Shown here: one piece after another, positions 43,237-50,550 of the stretch
Numbering within the stretch: position 1 is the stretch's first letter
How the letters are laid out: every line of letters starts with the position of its first letter
Translations under genes and position numbers: made by a program
Notes under the pieces: model-generated
What the model was told of the DNA's origin: nothing
What the model saw: only the letters and a program-made list of their open reading frames with translations
Databases searched by the model: none
Assembly: GCA_025350815.1 (NCBI GenBank)
Contig: JANXXE010000006.1
Location: forward strand, 1 to 64,000
DNA from: Myxococcales bacterium
GTDB taxonomy: Bacteria > Myxococcota_A > Polyangia > Fen-1088
DNA length: 64,000 nucleotides
Direction: 5' to 3'

Positions 43237-44532
43237 GTGTCAAAGGAGAAGTTGGCCATATTGGTCGGTGGCGGTCCCGCCCCGGGCATCAACAGCGTGA
43301 TCAGCGCAGCCACCATCCGCGCGCTGCTGCAGGGGATGGAAGTGCTGGGCATCCGCGACGGTTTCGACAAGATCATGCACGGGCGAACCGAGGACGTTCG
43401 GCCGCTGAAGCTTGAAGACGTCAGCCGCATCCATTTCAGCGGCGGATCGATCCTGGGCACGGCGCGCGCCAACCCCACCAAGAAGGAAGAGTACCTGGAG
43501 AACATCGTCCAGACGTTGACCAAGCTGGGGGCCACGCAGCTCATCACCATCGGCGGCGACGACACGGCATTTTCGGCCATGAAAGTGGCCGAGCGCGCGG
43601 CCGACCGGATCCGGGTGGCCCACGTGCCCAAGACGATCGACAACGATCTGGATCTGGATCCCAACGTGGACACCTTCGGTTATCAGACGGCGAGGCACCT
43701 GGGCGTCGAGTTGGTGAAGAACCTGATGGTGGATGCCAAAACCACCTCGCGCTGGTACTTCGTCGTCGCCATGGGGCGCAAGGCCGGGCACCTGGCGATG
43801 GGCATCGGCAAGGCGGCCGGCGCCACGTTGACCCTGATCCCCGAGGAATTCCCGCGCCACAAGGCGACGTTGAGCATGCTGGTGGACACCCTGACGGGCG
43901 CCATCATCAAGCGCATGGCCGAGGGCCGGCGCAACGGTGTCGCGATCCTGGCCGAGGGCCTGGTGGAAAGCCTACCGAAAGAGGATTTGGCGACGCTGGG
44001 CGACGCCGAATACGACGAGCACGGCCACCTGCGCTTCGCCGAGATCGACATCGGCGATGCGCTGAAGACGGCGACCAACCAGCGGCTCAAGGCGCTGGGG
44101 ATCAAAACCACCATCGTGTCGAAGAACATCGGCTACGAACTGCGTTGCGCCGATCCCATTCCCTTCGACATCGAGTACACGCGCGATCTGGGGTACTGCG
44201 CGGCGAAGTACTTGTTCTCGGGCGGCAACGCCGCGATGGTGTCGCTGCAGGGCGGGAACTTCGTGCCCATCCCGTTCTCGCAGATGTTGGATCCGCAGAC
44301 CGGGCGCACGAAGGTGCGCATGGTGGACATTTCATCCACGCGATACGCAATCGCGCGGCGGTACATGATTCGACTGCGCCGAGACGATTTCGAGGACCCT
44401 GCAACGATGGCGCGTTTCGCCGCGGTCGCGAACCTTTCGGTGGACGAATTCAAGCGGCAGTTCCAGTTCCTGGTGGAGCACGAAGCCCCGCCGCTGGACC
44501 TGCTGCACCGGCACGGCCTGACACACAACTGA
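43237..44532 (+). CDS. pfp: Pyrophosphate-dependent phosphofructokinase-type 6-phosphofructokinase
   Basis: A glycolytic enzyme interconverting fructose 6-phosphate and fructose 1,6-bisphosphate, 431 residues. Two diagnostic positions favour pyrophosphate as phosphoryl donor: GGDDT (residues 106-110, Asp where ATP enzymes have Gly) and PKTIDND (131-137, Lys where ATP enzymes have Gly). MGRKAGHLA and the catalytic Asp in TIDND are present. A strong AAGGAG ribosome site supports GTG 43237. The gene heads a run that includes the glycogen genes, 28 nt before the DUF4912 gene. A PPi enzyme would make this step reversible and energy-saving during glycogen turnover. Confidence 0.87.
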   Translation: MSKEKLAILVGGGPAPGINSVISAATIRALLQGMEVLGIRDGFDKIMHGRTEDVRPLKLEDVSRIHFSGGSILGTARANPTKKEEYLENIVQTLTKLGATQLITIGGDDTAFSAMKVAERAADRIRVAHVPKTIDNDLDLDPNVDTFGYQTARHLGVELVKNLMVDAKTTSRWYFVVAMGRKAGHLAMGIGKAAGATLTLIPEEFPRHKATLSMLVDTLTGAIIKRMAEGRRNGVAILAEGLVESLPKEDLATLGDAEYDEHGHLRFAEIDIGDALKTATNQRLKALGIKTTIVSKNIGYELRCADPIPFDIEYTRDLGYCAAKYLFSGGNAAMVSLQGGNFVPIPFSQMLDPQTGRTKVRMVDISSTRYAIARRYMIRLRRDDFEDPATMARFAAVANLSVDEFKRQFQFLVEHEAPPLDLLHRHGLTHN

Positions 44533-44560
44533 CGGTGGGACGATAGGGGACGACGGATCG

Positions 44561-45889
44561 ATGGCGAGGGGAGATACCTTGCAGGCAAAAAATCCGTGGC
44601 AGGAAGTGGTCGCCTTGCTGGGCGGGGCAGCGACGCAGGGTGAGGCGCGCGCGCCGCTCGATGCCGTGGCCCTGCAAAAGCATGGCGTGCGCGACCTGCA
44701 GTCGGCGGCGGCGAAGCTGGGCATCAAGGGGGCATCGCGGCTGGGCAAGAACAAGCTTGTCGAACGTGTGCTGGCCGCGCTGGCGGAGTGCGCGACAACC
44801 GGCACCGTCGCGCCCGCGGCCGCCGAGCCGGAATCACCCGATCAGGTTTTGCCGGGAAAGTTCAGCCTGGGCCGTGCCGCCGACGCGCGATCGACTGTGG
44901 TCGAACACGTGCCGTGGGGCTATGGACAGGATCGGGTCACCGCCATGGCGGTCGATCCGGAAAATATCTTCGTATACTGGGAGCTGACTGACCGGGCCAT
45001 CGAGCAAGCGCGCGCCGCCCTGGGCAAAGGCGGCCGTGATGCCTGGATCGACCTGCGGGTCTACGACAGCTCGGGGCGCATTTTCGATGGCACCAATGCG
45101 CACTCGTATTTCGACCACAAGGTCGAACGCACGGATCGCCAGTGGTTCTTTCATGTCGGCAAGCCTGCCTCGACGGCAGTGGTCGATGTGGGCCTGCGGT
45201 CCACCGAAGGTTTCTTCGTGCGGATTGCGCGCTCGGGCCGCGTGGACTTTCCGCCCCGACAGCCCCAGCCCGCGACGCCGCCACAGTGGTTGACGGTGCG
45301 CCCGGCATCCGAACCCGTCGCCCACGTGGGTCCGTCGCCGGGTGGCGGATCGACCCCGATGGGGCCCGGCGCGGTGGCACTGGCGGCCGAGATGGGCTTT
45401 TCACCCGCAGACAGGCACGCTGCTGCCGTCGACGCGGGCCCCGAACTTGCGCAACCCATCGCCTGGGACGGACCCCAGACGATCACCACGTGGCAGGAAG
45501 GCCCCTTCACCCACCCGGTCGAGATCGAGCCGCCCGGCAATCAGGCGTGGCAGAACGCAGCGACGACGTACGATTTCGACGGCGTGACCCGCGTCCTTTA
45601 CGGTCCGTGGCAGGTGGTGGTTCGCACCGTCAGCACCTTGCCTGATCGCCAGGTGCTGTCGCGCTGGGAAGTCTGGCGATCGTGGGTCGCGCGCAGCGAG
45701 ATCTTCGACATGGGCGTGCGGGACTTCAGTTTCGCCGGCGCAAGCGAAGTGCTGTTCCGGGGCGGCAGCCAGCGCATCATGCTGGGCGCCAGCGAACGTC
45801 TGGGCGGCGCCAGCGAACGTCTGGGTGGCGCCAGCGAGGGATTGTTCCCTGCCGCGCCGCAGGCCACTGACCGGACGCCGGGGGGCTGA
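44561..45889 (+). CDS. DUF4912 protein with Rho-N/SAP-like N-terminus
   Basis: A 442-residue protein. Residues about 38-75 (HGVRDLQSAAAKLGIKGASRLGKNKLVERVLAAL) resemble a Rho N-terminal/SAP-type helix pair. The central DUF4912 domain starts at DRVTAMAVDPENIFVYWELTD and ends near VDFPPRQP. A Pro/Ala-rich linker and a C-terminal beta-rich part (VLYGPWQVVVRTVSTLPDRQVLSRWEVWRSW) follow. The C-terminus has a 7-residue tandem repeat ASERLGG. DUF4912 proteins often sit next to GH57 enzymes and glgA, as here, suggesting a carbohydrate-linked role. The exact function is unknown. Confidence 0.82.
   Translation: MARGDTLQAKNPWQEVVALLGGAATQGEARAPLDAVALQKHGVRDLQSAAAKLGIKGASRLGKNKLVERVLAALAECATTGTVAPAAAEPESPDQVLPGKFSLGRAADARSTVVEHVPWGYGQDRVTAMAVDPENIFVYWELTDRAIEQARAALGKGGRDAWIDLRVYDSSGRIFDGTNAHSYFDHKVERTDRQWFFHVGKPASTAVVDVGLRSTEGFFVRIARSGRVDFPPRQPQPATPPQWLTVRPASEPVAHVGPSPGGGSTPMGPGAVALAAEMGFSPADRHAAAVDAGPELAQPIAWDGPQTITTWQEGPFTHPVEIEPPGNQAWQNAATTYDFDGVTRVLYGPWQVVVRTVSTLPDRQVLSRWEVWRSWVARSEIFDMGVRDFSFAGASEVLFRGGSQRIMLGASERLGGASERLGGASEGLFPAAPQATDRTPGG
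45788..45838 (+). repeat. 21-bp tandem repeat near the 3' end of the DUF4912 gene
   Basis: Two full 21-bp units (encoding ASERLGG) and a partial third. The units differ by a single silent base, which indicates a recent in-frame duplication. Confidence 0.75.
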
Positions 45890-45893
45890 TCGA

Positions 45894-47477
45894 ATGCCCA
45901 CGGGTTATTTGGCCGTCGTCCTGCACGCGCATTTGCCGTTCGTACGCCACCCCGAAGATCCGACGGTGATGGAAGAACGCTGGCTGTACGAGGCCATCAC
46001 CGGCACGTATCTGCCACTGTTGGAAGTCTTCGAGGGGATGTTGGCCGACGGCGTTCCTTTTCGCTGCACCGTTTCGTTGTCGGCGCCGCTTATCACGATG
46101 CTGACGGATGATCTGCTGAAGCAACGCTACGCCGACCATCTGGACGATCTGATCCGACTTGGCGACAAGGAGCTTGAACGCACGAAATCCGAGCCGCACT
46201 ACCACCGGTTGGCGAAAATGTATTCCGACCGCTTTCAGCGGCTGCGGCATACCTGGCGCTGCCACGACGGGAATCTGGTCCGCGCCTTCCGCAAGCTGCA
46301 GGACGCCGGGCGGCTGGAGGTCATCACGTCGACCGCCACGCATGCCTTCTTTCCGCTGTTGGACCGCAACTGGGCGGCGCTGCGCGCGCAGGTTCACACG
46401 GCGGCGGATCTGTACCAAAAGCATTTTGACCAGCGGCCGCGCGGCATGTGGCTGGGCGAGTGCGGTTACGTCCCTGGCTGCGACGAATTGCTGCGCGAGG
46501 CGGGCATTCGTTACTTCTTCGTCGACACGCACGCCATCCTGTTCGCCGACAGCCGCCCCGTCTACGGCGTCAACGCCCCGCTTTATTGCCCGACCGGCGT
46601 GGCGGCCTTCGGACGCGACACGGAATCGTCCGAGCAAGTGTGGAGCGCCAAGCAGGGCTACCCGGGCGATCCGCACTACCGGGATTTCTACCGCGACATC
46701 GGATTCGATTTGCCCATGGATTACATCGGTCCGCACGTGCACCCCGAAGGCCACCGCATGTACACCGGGTTCAAGTACCAGGCCATCACGCACGCACAGT
46801 TGCATGACAAATGGGTCTACGACCCTGAAGTGGCGCGCGGCAAGGCGGGCCTGCACGCGTCGCACTTTCGCGGCAACCGCGAACAGCAGGCGCAGCGACT
46901 GGCCGCACACATGGATCGCCCGCCCCTGATAGTCAGCCCCTACGACGCCGAGCTCTACGGCCACTGGTGGTACGAGGGTCCGATTTTTCTCAACGACCTG
47001 TTCCGGCAGATTCACTTTGACCAGAACGTGATTGAGACGATCACGCCGGGCGATTATCTGGAACGACACCCGACGAATCAGGTGGCGACGCCGTGTCAGT
47101 CGTCCTGGGGCGCCAAGGGCTACAGCGAGCACTGGTGCAATGAAACCAACGCCTGGACGTACCAGCACATCCACGTTGCGGCTGAACGAATGGCGGCGCT
47201 GGCACGTGGCAACCCGACTCCCGCGGCACTGACGCGTCGGGCGCTGAACCAGGCCGCACGCGAGCTGATGCTGGCCCAGAGCAGCGACTGGCCCTTTATC
47301 ATGACCACCGGGACCACGGTGCCGTACGCCACGCGCCGGTTCAACGAGCACATCGTGCGCTTCACGCGGCTGCACGACGAAATTCGCGACGGCCATATCA
47401 GCGAGCCATGGCTTGCGACGGTGGAAGGCCAGGACAACATTTTCCCGGACGTCGACTACCGGTTGTACGCATCCTGA
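45894..47477 (+). CDS. GH57 (DUF1957) 1,4-alpha-glucan branching enzyme
   Basis: This enzyme introduces alpha-1,6 branches into glycogen. The 527-residue protein has the GH57 motifs HAHLPFVRHPE (residues 11-21), the nucleophile Glu189 in MWLGECGYVPG, and the acid/base Asp351 in SPYDAELYGHWWYEGP. A C-terminal domain with TPCQSSWGAKGYSEHW and WPFIMTTGTTVPYA matches characterised branching enzymes of this family. ATG 45894 starts 4 nt after the DUF4912 stop, and glgA starts 5 nt after its own stop, so the three are probably one operon. It replaces a GH13 GlgB in this cluster. Confidence 0.9.
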   Translation: MPTGYLAVVLHAHLPFVRHPEDPTVMEERWLYEAITGTYLPLLEVFEGMLADGVPFRCTVSLSAPLITMLTDDLLKQRYADHLDDLIRLGDKELERTKSEPHYHRLAKMYSDRFQRLRHTWRCHDGNLVRAFRKLQDAGRLEVITSTATHAFFPLLDRNWAALRAQVHTAADLYQKHFDQRPRGMWLGECGYVPGCDELLREAGIRYFFVDTHAILFADSRPVYGVNAPLYCPTGVAAFGRDTESSEQVWSAKQGYPGDPHYRDFYRDIGFDLPMDYIGPHVHPEGHRMYTGFKYQAITHAQLHDKWVYDPEVARGKAGLHASHFRGNREQQAQRLAAHMDRPPLIVSPYDAELYGHWWYEGPIFLNDLFRQIHFDQNVIETITPGDYLERHPTNQVATPCQSSWGAKGYSEHWCNETNAWTYQHIHVAAERMAALARGNPTPAALTRRALNQAARELMLAQSSDWPFIMTTGTTVPYATRRFNEHIVRFTRLHDEIRDGHISEPWLATVEGQDNIFPDVDYRLYAS

Positions 47478-47482
47478 TCGCA

Positions 47483-48973
47483 ATGCCCGCATCCCGTCCT
47501 CTGCGCGTCCTTTTTCTTAGCTCCGAGGTCGTCCCGTTCGCAAAAACCGGGGGCCTCGCCGATGTGTCGGGTGCGCTGCCGAAGGCACTGGCTGCGCGCA
47601 ACATCGACGTGCGCGTTGTCATGCCTCTTTACGCGGGCATGCAGTGGAACTTGCTGGCGCCCCTGGACGGCATCGTCAACGTGCCGATGTGGTGGGGCAA
47701 CGCCCGAACCGCCATCCGCCTGGGGACGCTGCCCGGCAGCGCGGTCCCGATCTATTTTCTCGAATTCAACCGCTACTTCGATCGTCCCTACTTGTACGGG
47801 CCGCCCGGGCAGGGCTATCCGGACAATTTCGAGCGCTTCAGCTTTTTGTCGCGCGCGGCGCTGGAGCTGGTGAAGGCGGTGGATTTCCTTCCGGACGTCA
47901 TCCACTGCAACGACTGGCAGACGGCGCTTGCGCCCGTTTACGTCAACACCGTCGAATGGGGTAAACCCCTGCACGCTTGCGCCAGCGTCTACACGATTCA
48001 CAATCTGGCGTATCAGGGCGTCGGCGATCCGGGCGCGTTGTTCATCACGGGCCTGGGCCGCGAGCACATGAATTCGGGCGAGTTCGAGCACTTCGGCGCG
48101 ATGAATCTGACCAAGGCGGCGCTGCGCCACAGCACCATGCTGTCGACGGTCAGTCCCACGTACGCGAACGAGATCCAGACGGGCGCCTACGGCTTTGGCC
48201 TGGATGGCGTGCTGGCCGCTCGCAAGGCCGATTTGCAGGGGATTTTGAACGGCATCGACACCGACGAATGGAGCCCCGAGACTGATCCGATGATACCCGC
48301 GCATTTTTCCGTCGCGCGACCGGCGGGCAAGGCCGCGTGCAAGGCGGCGCTGCAGAAGGAAGCCGGCCTGCCCGTCGACCCGAAGATCCCACTGTTCGCG
48401 GTCGTCGGGCGGCTGACCGAGCAAAAGGGTTTCGACGTGCTGGCGCATGCGCTGGACCGTGTGCTGGGCTGGAACGTGCAGTTGGTGTTGCTGGGCAGCG
48501 GCGATCCCGAGGCTGAACAGTTCTTCACGGCCCTTGGCGCACAACGGGGCGACAAGATCAGGGCGTGGATCGGCTTCGACAACGCGCGCGCGCACCGGAT
48601 CGAGGCCGGCGCGGATTTCTTTGTGATGCCCTCGCGCTTCGAGCCCTGCGGACTGAACCAGATGTACAGCCTGCGTTACGGCACGCTGCCAATTGTGCGG
48701 GCAACGGGTGGTCTGGTGGATACCGTGGCCAATTACGACGAGGCGACGGGCGGCGGCACGGGCTTCGTATTTCAGGATCTGACGAAGGACGCACTGGCGA
48801 ACACCATCGGCTGGGCGGTATCGACCTACTGCGATCGGCCGCAGCACATCGCGGCCATGCGCAAGCGGGCGATGCAGCAGGATTTTTCCTGGGGTCGCGC
48901 TGCGGCGGCGTACGAGGCCCTGTATCGCGAGGCCTACCAGCGACGGCGCGGGCACCCGTTCGCCAGCGCTTAG
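47483..48973 (+). CDS. glgA: Glycogen synthase
   Basis: A GT5 glucosyltransferase extending alpha-1,4-glucan from ADP-glucose, 496 residues. The N-terminal KTGGLADVSGALP (ADP-glucose site) and the C-terminal GT-B signatures PLFAVVGRLTEQKGFDVL, PSRFEPCGLNQMYSLRYGTLPIVRATGGLVDTV (catalytic Glu in RFEPCG) are complete. ATG 47483 lies 5 nt after the branching enzyme gene. The end is 22 nt from the MazG-like gene. With the upstream genes it forms a glycogen synthesis module. Confidence 0.95.
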   Translation: MPASRPLRVLFLSSEVVPFAKTGGLADVSGALPKALAARNIDVRVVMPLYAGMQWNLLAPLDGIVNVPMWWGNARTAIRLGTLPGSAVPIYFLEFNRYFDRPYLYGPPGQGYPDNFERFSFLSRAALELVKAVDFLPDVIHCNDWQTALAPVYVNTVEWGKPLHACASVYTIHNLAYQGVGDPGALFITGLGREHMNSGEFEHFGAMNLTKAALRHSTMLSTVSPTYANEIQTGAYGFGLDGVLAARKADLQGILNGIDTDEWSPETDPMIPAHFSVARPAGKAACKAALQKEAGLPVDPKIPLFAVVGRLTEQKGFDVLAHALDRVLGWNVQLVLLGSGDPEAEQFFTALGAQRGDKIRAWIGFDNARAHRIEAGADFFVMPSRFEPCGLNQMYSLRYGTLPIVRATGGLVDTVANYDEATGGGTGFVFQDLTKDALANTIGWAVSTYCDRPQHIAAMRKRAMQQDFSWGRAAAAYEALYREAYQRRRGHPFASA

Positions 48974-48995
48974 ATGTTGGTGTTAGCGTTCCGTC

Positions 48996-49343
48996 GTGGG
49001 CGATCTTGACGAACTGATGCGGCACCTGCGGGCGTTCGTGGCGGAACGCGATTGGGGACAATTTCACGATCCCAAGAACCTGGCGATGCTTCTGGCGTCC
49101 GAGACCGGTGAACTGGTCGCCGAATACCGCTGGATGCGCGGCGACGAATCCGACGCGCGATCACGGCAGCCAGACGTGCGGGCCCGCGTGGCGGCAGAGG
49201 TCGGCGACGTGGGCTTGGCCTTGCTGATGCTGTGTGACCGCATTGGGCTGGACCCGATTGCGGCCATGCGGGAAAAGCTGCGGGCCAACGCGCAGAAGTA
49301 CCCCGCGGACGAGTTCAGGGGACGGGCCGACCGACTGCGCTGA
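48996..49343 (+). CDS. MazG-like nucleotide pyrophosphohydrolase
   Basis: A small all-alpha NTP-PPase of 115 residues, close to the RS21-C6/dCTPase group. The metal-binding motif is split over two helices: ASETGELVAEYRW (ExxE) and AAEVGDVGLALLML (ExxD). Proteins of this type hydrolyse non-canonical or excess dNTPs to NMP and PPi. PPi from such reactions could feed the PPi-PFK in the same run, but that link is speculative. The start is GTG. Confidence 0.82.
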   Translation: MGDLDELMRHLRAFVAERDWGQFHDPKNLAMLLASETGELVAEYRWMRGDESDARSRQPDVRARVAAEVGDVGLALLMLCDRIGLDPIAAMREKLRANAQKYPADEFRGRADRLR

Positions 49344-49365
49344 ATCGGCCCATCCCTTGGACTTA

Positions 49366-49383
49366 CCGCCGGCCACCCGGCGG
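49366..49383. terminator. GC hairpin between convergent genes
   Basis: A perfect 7-bp stem CCGCCGG/CCGGCGG with a 4-nt loop lies 22 nt after the MazG-like gene and 12 nt before the end of the convergent cupin gene. It lacks a T-run on either strand, so it is at best a weak bidirectional terminator. Confidence 0.4.
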
Positions 49384-49395
49384 GAAATATGGTGT

Positions 49396-49839
49396 CTACT
49401 TGTCGGTCTTCTCGGGAACCACGTCCCACTTGCCGCGCACGTCCATCGACAAAACACATTCGGCACCCGTCTCACACTTGGTCATGTGCGGCTTCTTCCC
49501 GGAGAACGCAAAGAAGGACCCGGCCGGAAGTTTTTGGTCTTTCCCGTCGACGGTCAGGGTCATCGTTCCGGCCACCACGGTCCCAAAGTGATTGGCCGAA
49601 TGGTGGTGGAGCGGCGCCGAGAAGCCGCTGGCGAACTTGAGCAAGAAGTGACTGGCGCCCTTGCCGGGATCTCCCTCGACCGGGGCTATCTGGATGCCAG
49701 CCATGCCCGGTACGTCGGCCCACTTTACGTCGCCCTTGGCAACAAAGACGGACCCGCCGCCCTTGTCGCCAGCAAGGGCCTGAGAACCAAACGACAGGAC
49801 GCCCGTCATCAGAAGCAGTGCAGTCAACGTGTCTCTCAT
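49396..49839 (-). CDS. Secreted cupin-domain protein
   Basis: A 147-residue protein with a signal peptide (TLTALLLMTGVLSFGSQALA) and one cupin barrel. The metal-binding histidines lie in PLHHHSANHFGTVVAG and the second cupin motif in LPAGSFFAFSGKKPHMTK. Two cysteines near the end (CETGAEC) could form a disulfide. The family is close to DUF4437-like cupins of unknown role. GGGGAGA is a good ribosome site. It is transcribed divergently from a TetR regulator with a palindrome between them, so it is probably that regulator's target. Confidence 0.75.
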   Translation of the reverse strand: MRDTLTALLLMTGVLSFGSQALAGDKGGGSVFVAKGDVKWADVPGMAGIQIAPVEGDPGKGASHFLLKFASGFSAPLHHHSANHFGTVVAGTMTLTVDGKDQKLPAGSFFAFSGKKPHMTKCETGAECVLSMDVRGKWDVVPEKTDK

Positions 49840-49905
49840 AGTGATCTCCCCGTACTTGAAGTTGGAATTGCCACCCCGGACGTTCCGGGACGACGAGCGA
49901 AGGAT

Positions 49906-49919
49906 CTACCATCTGGTAG
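49906..49919. promoter_or_regulatory. Palindromic operator candidate for the adjacent TetR regulator
   Basis: CTACCA-TC-TGGTAG is a perfect 6-bp inverted repeat with a 2-nt centre. It lies in the 123-bp divergent gap between the cupin gene and the TetR gene. Size and position fit an operator controlling both genes. Confidence 0.55.
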
Positions 49920-49962
49920 GTAGGCAGGGCAAGTGTTCGGTCAAAATGGTACAAGTGGCGCC

Positions 49963-50544
49963 ATGGCATCAACGGACACTGCGGCCCGCATTCTGGACGT
50001 GGCCGAGCGTCTGGTTCAGGTTCACGGTTTCAATGGGTTCAGCTACGCGGACATCGCGGGCGAATTGAGTATCCGCAAGGCGAGCATCCATCATCACTTC
50101 CCCGCCAAGGCGGACCTCGGAGCGGCTTTGATCGCGCGCTACAAGAAGACGTTTTGCGGGGCGCTGGATGAAATCTATCAGAGCCGCGTCAGCGCCGACT
50201 TGAAGATCCAGGCGTATGCGAGGCTGTACACGAACGTCCTGCGAAAGCAGCGCATGTGTCTGTGTGGCATGCTGGCCGCCGACTTCCAGACCTTAGCGAA
50301 AGAGATGCGCGACGGCGTGACCGATTTCTTCAGCGTCAACGAAGCCTGGCTTACCAAGGTCCTGGAGGAAGGCCGCAAGGCCAAGGCCATTCACTTCGAT
50401 GGCCGGGCATCGACGCTGGCCGAGCTGCTGGTGAGCTCGCTTGAAGGGGCGATGCTGGTTGCGCGCTCCCATGGCAAGGTTTCGCGCTTTGAATCCGTGG
50501 TGAAGAAGTTGCTCAACAGCCTGCTGAACGCGGCTTCTGCCTGA
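49963..50544 (+). CDS. TetR-family transcriptional regulator
   Basis: A repressor-type regulator of 193 residues. The N-terminal helix-turn-helix (ARILDVAERLVQVHGFNGFSYADIAGELSIRKASIHHHFPAKADL) is typical of TetR. The C-terminal ligand domain includes Cys residues in RMCLCGMLAADF, seen in TetR subfamilies that respond to reactive compounds. ATG 49963 puts the HTH at the correct distance. It probably controls the divergent cupin gene and itself through the palindrome at 49906. The ligand is unknown. Confidence 0.9.
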   Translation: MASTDTAARILDVAERLVQVHGFNGFSYADIAGELSIRKASIHHHFPAKADLGAALIARYKKTFCGALDEIYQSRVSADLKIQAYARLYTNVLRKQRMCLCGMLAADFQTLAKEMRDGVTDFFSVNEAWLTKVLEEGRKAKAIHFDGRASTLAELLVSSLEGAMLVARSHGKVSRFESVVKKLLNSLLNAASA

Positions 50545-50550
50545 GTCCAA

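Noticed and set aside
45777..47492. Minus-strand frame of 571 codons opposite the GH57 gene
   Set aside because: It is antisense to a clear enzyme, has no recognisable motif and lies in the wobble-phase shadow frame.
47456..48955. Minus-strand frame of 499 codons opposite glgA
   Set aside because: It is a shadow of glgA with His/Arg/Gln-rich low-complexity translation.
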